Assembly (NCBI RefSeq): GCF_002105155.1
Contig: NW_019029042.1
Location: 168,620 to 232,619, forward strand
Reading direction: 5' to 3'
Origin: Lobosporangium transversale
Lineage: Eukaryota; Mortierellomycota; Mortierellomycetes; Mortierellales; Mortierellaceae
Length of the DNA stretch: 64,000 nt
Each line of letters opens with the position of its first letter. Position 1 is the stretch's first letter. The notes under the pieces were generated by a model. The model saw nothing but the letters and a program-made list of their open reading frames with translations. It made no database searches and was not told the DNA's origin. Shown one piece after another: positions 58,301-64,000 of the stretch. The position numbers and the translations under genes are program-made.

Positions 58301-60773
58301 ATGGTCTTTGGTGGGTTGCATGGATTGATAAGAGTTTGCTTGGATTTCTGACGAGTTTGAATGATTCTTCCTCCATGCCCAGTGGCGTTTGAGATGTATG
58401 TCCGTGTGCCCTTGTCACTCGACAAAGAGCCTGTGTTGCACGAGTCAGCTACAGAAATCTCTGAGATAGCCCCCTCATCTTGGAAAGCTCGGTGATTTTT
58501 AGAGATATAGATTGGTGTGACCGTGCTTGAGCTCAAAAAGCCTGGATCATCATCAGTACTTGCCCGTGCATGTCCAGGTCTAAGCTTCATATCGATATAG
58601 CTGTGCGTGGATGTGCGCCCGTAGTTGGTTTGGTCGCCATTTGTGTCGTCCTGAAGTCCATGCTGTCCATTCATATCATGATTGCCGTAATCGTCTCCAG
58701 TATTCCTGTCACTATGCTTGACAGTTCGACTATCCTCCAAGAAGCCGTTAGCACTCTTGAGAGAGAATGAAACACGTCCAGATGTCGCTGCTAGGTCTTT
58801 AAGGACTTGATGTTCTGGGATCGTACTTGTTGACACCCCATTCATGGCATTCCAGGCTCTGGGTAGACTTCGCGACAGTTCATTGGAAGTATTTTTGTGG
58901 TTCGAAACTGATTGGTATGCAGCGTTTCCCAAATACCCGTCATACCGACGCCCATTATTAGAGGCTCGCGGTACTGATGATTCCAGGTTATTAAGAGAAA
59001 GGGTATCTCTCGTCATACCTCGAGACGATTGATTGGACAATTCATTTATTTGCTTGATTTCGGCCGCTAAAGGCGAATTGGGATCCGAAAATACATCAAT
59101 ATCGTGCTTCTCAAAGTCAACTGGATTGGAGAATTGACTTCGGGCAGTAAGGACATCCGTCGAGCTAAGCCGTTTCCCAAAGGATACTGCGTACTGAGGA
59201 TTATAGCTTTCGTTAATGTAAGGAATTGATATGTTTGATATCTCGTGTTCCATGATCCCCATCATTTGTAATTCATACATCTTGCAGCGAGTATAAAATT
59301 TTTGGGGGTTCGGTTTTTCTGAACCGACGTAGAACATACAGTCGACCCAGTGCGGCATCATGTAATACGTTTTAGAGACAGATGGAAATGTTGGCGGTGA
59401 ATCGTAGTAGAGAGGGTCGGCTTTGTCTACATCAACCTCTGGTAGGGGGTTTGGGCTATGAGGTTTGGAAGCCTTAGCCCATGGCGTGGCAGCTCGGTTG
59501 TCTGCAGGCGATTCCCTGATAGACGGAGGGCGTGAATTAGGTCGCGAGAGCACATTGGTAGAGCGGACCATTAGGTTGCTTCCATTTGCGTTGGGCACGC
59601 TAAAATTTGACGGTGAGGCGCCAGTTCCATGTTGAATTGTCGGCAAAGCGTTAGAGTCTGATATTGGGCCTTTCCATCTGAAGAGTGGTACGATATGAGC
59701 GGGTATCTTTGAGAGGCATACCATATCTAAGCCAATCCCACCACTGATCATCCTTTCTGTTGTCAAGCGAAGTAGTTTTTTGTCAACATCAAATAACCCT
59801 GATCCCGGAGTGATCATAACAATTGACAATCCTGTCCTCTGAAGATCACGATCTACATAGTGTTTGTCAAGCGAATTAAGCGCCAGATTGATAGACTCTA
59901 GAACATTGCCTTCGAATGCAAATGAGTTTTCACCTGAAAGAATATGATATTGTCCAGAGGAGCGTAGCAAAATATCTCGCTGATATTTCATGATCTCTTC
60001 CTTAAGTGGAATAATGGCGGTCGTCCAATCTGTTCTTGCTTCCCAATCAACAACGACCCTGTAAAAGTCCTGGAAGTAACGGCCGTCGTCCCCTCTCTGC
60101 AACGCTGACTGGCCTCCAGGATATCCATCAATGCGAAACCGTGCTTCCTCCTCTTCTTGATAAAAGACTCTCGAAAAAAGAACGATCGAAACAACATGGT
60201 TGGTGGCTGACTCAAGCTCCGATTTGCCATCTCTTTTTCCTCGCCAGCGAGCAAAGAGGTTTGGGAGAAACCCAAAAATCACCTTTTCAAAGAATATCTC
60301 ACCATCTTCATCAAATTCCCACATCTCACGCGACATTTGGATAAAGATGAAATATTTAGCTGACTCTGAGCGAAATATGATCCTTGTTTCTGAAGTGATA
60401 TATCCACTAGCCACCTGAGGTTTAAAAAAAAAAAATTGTGGTACCCACAAATGACCAGTCAGCCAAATTTCTTCTTTTCTGAAGCAACAGTTAGTCGCGC
60501 CCATTCTACAAGCGCCAGCCTTTTATCTCGTACCGATTGGTTGCCAACATAGATCTCTTTGACCTGGGCTCTAATACACCCAAGGAACAAAATCTTTTTT
60601 GTCTCATATACACATGAGCCAACAAGACTGGTTCTAAGTCGCCACATGTCGCTTCGCCCAACGTATTGATCCCGAAATGTCAGCTCGACATATTTTGCGG
60701 CATACTGTGCTGGTTCTACCTAAGTGAGCATTGAAGACCATGTCAGTGATGTCAAGTTTAAGTTTTTATAGCT

Positions 60774-60816
<43 letters not shown>

Positions 60817-61348
60817 TGGTAACATTCCCAACTTACCCTTTGCACAATGACATCCTGTCTTGGTAAGAGTCCGAACGCCTTGGCAATATTAGTGGCGATT
60901 GACACCTATAACATAATAAGTTTAGCTCAACCGAGTTATTTTCTTTCCTTCGTTTTTAAAAATAAAAAAAAGTGATAATGTCGGTTAACAACCTTACCTG
61001 AACAGGAGACTTAAGATGAGTGTCCTTATCAGGGCCAGTCCATTGAATGATCAATCTTCGAGATATATCTCTTGGTAATATGGGGTCATATATCTCAAAT
61101 AGGTCATTGGGTTGAACATTTGGAAAAAAGGCTGGATCAATCAGGAAATCCCTTTTGGAGAAGTCGTCCTTGTGGACATGGATTTTTGTAGCAGTGGAAA
61201 GTGATGCTGAGGTGGATGATGATGATAATGGTGTATCGGTGTTGTTGCTGCCAATATAGGGATTTGGTGGGAGAGCTGATGGCCCTCGTGTTGGTCCTCC
61301 TGTGCCCGGCCCGCCATTTTGTCCAACACTTGATGTCGAATTGAACAT
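55375..61348 (-). CDS. IML1: GATOR1/SEACIT subunit Iml1/DEPDC5
   Basis: Four exons, 61348-60998, 60905-60837, 60719-60534 and 60414-55375, total 1881 codons. Iml1 is the GAP-bearing subunit of GATOR1, which acts on the Gtr1/RagA GTPase to switch TORC1 off when amino acids are scarce. The N-terminal region has DLFEIYDPILPRDISRRL, FLGCIRAQVKEIYVGNQS, and the family-typical GYITSETRIIFRSESAKYFI, FIQMSREMWEFDEDGEIFFE and DIDSL-type domain text (LFARWRGK, VVSIVLFSRVFY). A DEP domain is near residues 1305-1385 (RRWHLRVYNSVFLGNEVVDW, LFIHCLGKHHFMDGHYFYQF). The C-terminal region ends in low-complexity sequence. The last exon is over 5 kb and intron-free, unlike its intron-rich neighbours. Intron 2 carries an A-run of over 30 (about 60778-60812). 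Confidence 0.94.
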
Positions 61349-61962
61349 GACGCAGATTCTTCTATTAACATTAGAAATACAAGAATAAGCTGTTAGAGAG
61401 AAAAAGGGAAAGGAAAAGAAGGCTAGTTCAGAGGAAAGAAATGAGGAAGCATTGTGTAGTTTGCATACAATGAAGATGGGTGATGTCAGATAGAATAAGC
61501 TACGTATTGTCGTGAGAAGATTGAGGGAAAAGGGAGGAGCGCCTTTCTTTGTTGTCGAGGTTAGTTCTTTTGGTGCCTCCTGGTTCCTTGGTTCCTTGGT
61601 TCCTTGAGACTCTTCCTCTTCCCTATCCCGAACGAAGGGTATGAGTGCAAATGGTCTCTTACAAGAGATAGAGTTGGGAAGGGAGAGAAAGAGAGACAAA
61701 CGGAATATCAAGGTTTTTTAGCTGTTACACGCACACATGGGCAGCACATTCCCCAAAAAGAACCTGTCAGTGAGTGTCAGCTCCCTTTTTCTTTTCTTTT
61801 CTATCCCCATGTCTTTTTCCTCTTTCTCTTTTTCTTTTAAAAAACTTCTGTTGGGTTGACACGCTTGCACAAATCCATATTTACAAAACACGTTTATATA
61901 TTATACATCTTTTACTCTTAGACTCTACAACTTTTTCTACATTTGACTTGATTCTTGCCATC
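61349..61962. promoter_or_regulatory. Divergent promoter region of IML1 and RAB2
   Basis: 614 bp between two start codons facing apart. It holds a triple GGTTCCTT repeat (61583-61608) and a CT-rich block (61775-61845) upstream of the Rab2 start. No named binding site can be claimed. Confidence 0.4.
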
Positions 61963-63712
<1,750 letters not shown>

Positions 63713-64000
63713 TCAAGAGCGTGTATCTAATACTTGTTCTGCCAGAGTCTTTTCTTTTCATTTTACTCCATTTCTTACTCCTCTATTACTTAGCCGATCT
63801 TCACAGTAGTAAAAAAAAGATGAAAAAGTATGCGTTTGTCTTCGCGGTATTCACTGTCCAGCTGATCTCCTTACAGGTTTCTGAAATCAATCAGACTTTA
63901 TTTTGATAAGATAAAATTGAGTGGAGGGTGAGAAAAGTGCATTTTGAAAATGTGTGTTTATTTCAGATCTTCTGTCACTGTGTGCTGTGAAGTGTTCCTG
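63713..64000. other. 3' flank of RAB2
   Basis: 288 bp to the window end. Open frames here have no family resemblance. It probably contains the Rab2 3' UTR. Confidence 0.4.

Overview
The window is eukaryotic nuclear DNA from an intron-rich, A+T-rich fungus, most likely an early-diverging lineage (Mucoromycota, probably Mucorales). The reasons are dense short spliceosomal introns (9 in a Rab gene), many intronic or intergenic A/T homopolymer runs of 20-39 nt, two Ty3/gypsy elements, a LINE remnant, and a Gemin3-like helicase of a kind absent from budding yeast. The assignment is an inference; no organism name is visible. Gene models were built by joining reading frames at splice sites. Nearly all finish in frame, and several reach exactly the family length (eL27 136 aa, UBC4/UBE2D 147 aa).

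Left part (1-18.8 kb): DDX20/Gemin3-like DEAD-box helicase (-), syntaxin-8-like Qc-SNARE (+), quinolinate phosphoribosyltransferase (+), proteasome subunit Rpn12 (-), an unresolved stretch (7.3-8.7 kb), a CAMK/SNF1-type protein kinase (+), a small C2-domain protein (-), a 3.3-kb gene-poor stretch, a UBC4/UBE2D-type E2 (-), and tRNA-Phe(GAA) (-).

Mobile-element block (18.8-32.4 kb): a near-intact Ty3/gypsy element (385-bp LTRs, single Gag-Pol frame) sits 14 bp upstream of the tRNA gene. Next come pieces of a decayed LINE, split by a very young chromodomain-bearing Ty3/gypsy element on the minus strand (213-bp LTRs identical by eye, target duplication AGGAG). In that element gag and pol are joined by an apparent -1 frameshift site, and a 215-codon antisense frame lies between pol and the 3' LTR.

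Right part (32.7-61.3 kb): seven consecutive minus-strand genes: a CBM48 glycogen-binding-like protein with a C-terminal membrane segment, Sin1/Avo1 (TORC2), WDR59/Sea3 (GATOR2), PP2A-B56/Rts1, BuGZ/ZNF207, ribosomal protein eL27, and Iml1/DEPDC5 (GATOR1). Three are core TOR-pathway subunits. The window ends with a divergently transcribed Rab2 GTPase (+).

Most interesting observations: an apparent 666-nt AT-AC intron in eL27; retrotransposon insertion just upstream of a tRNA gene; a slippery heptamer and an antisense ORF in the chromovirus; a terminal 5-nt coding exon in UBC4; a Sin1 acceptor embedded in an A-run; and a His in place of the zero-layer Gln of the syntaxin-8-like SNARE. No CRISPR array or bacterial-type operon is present.
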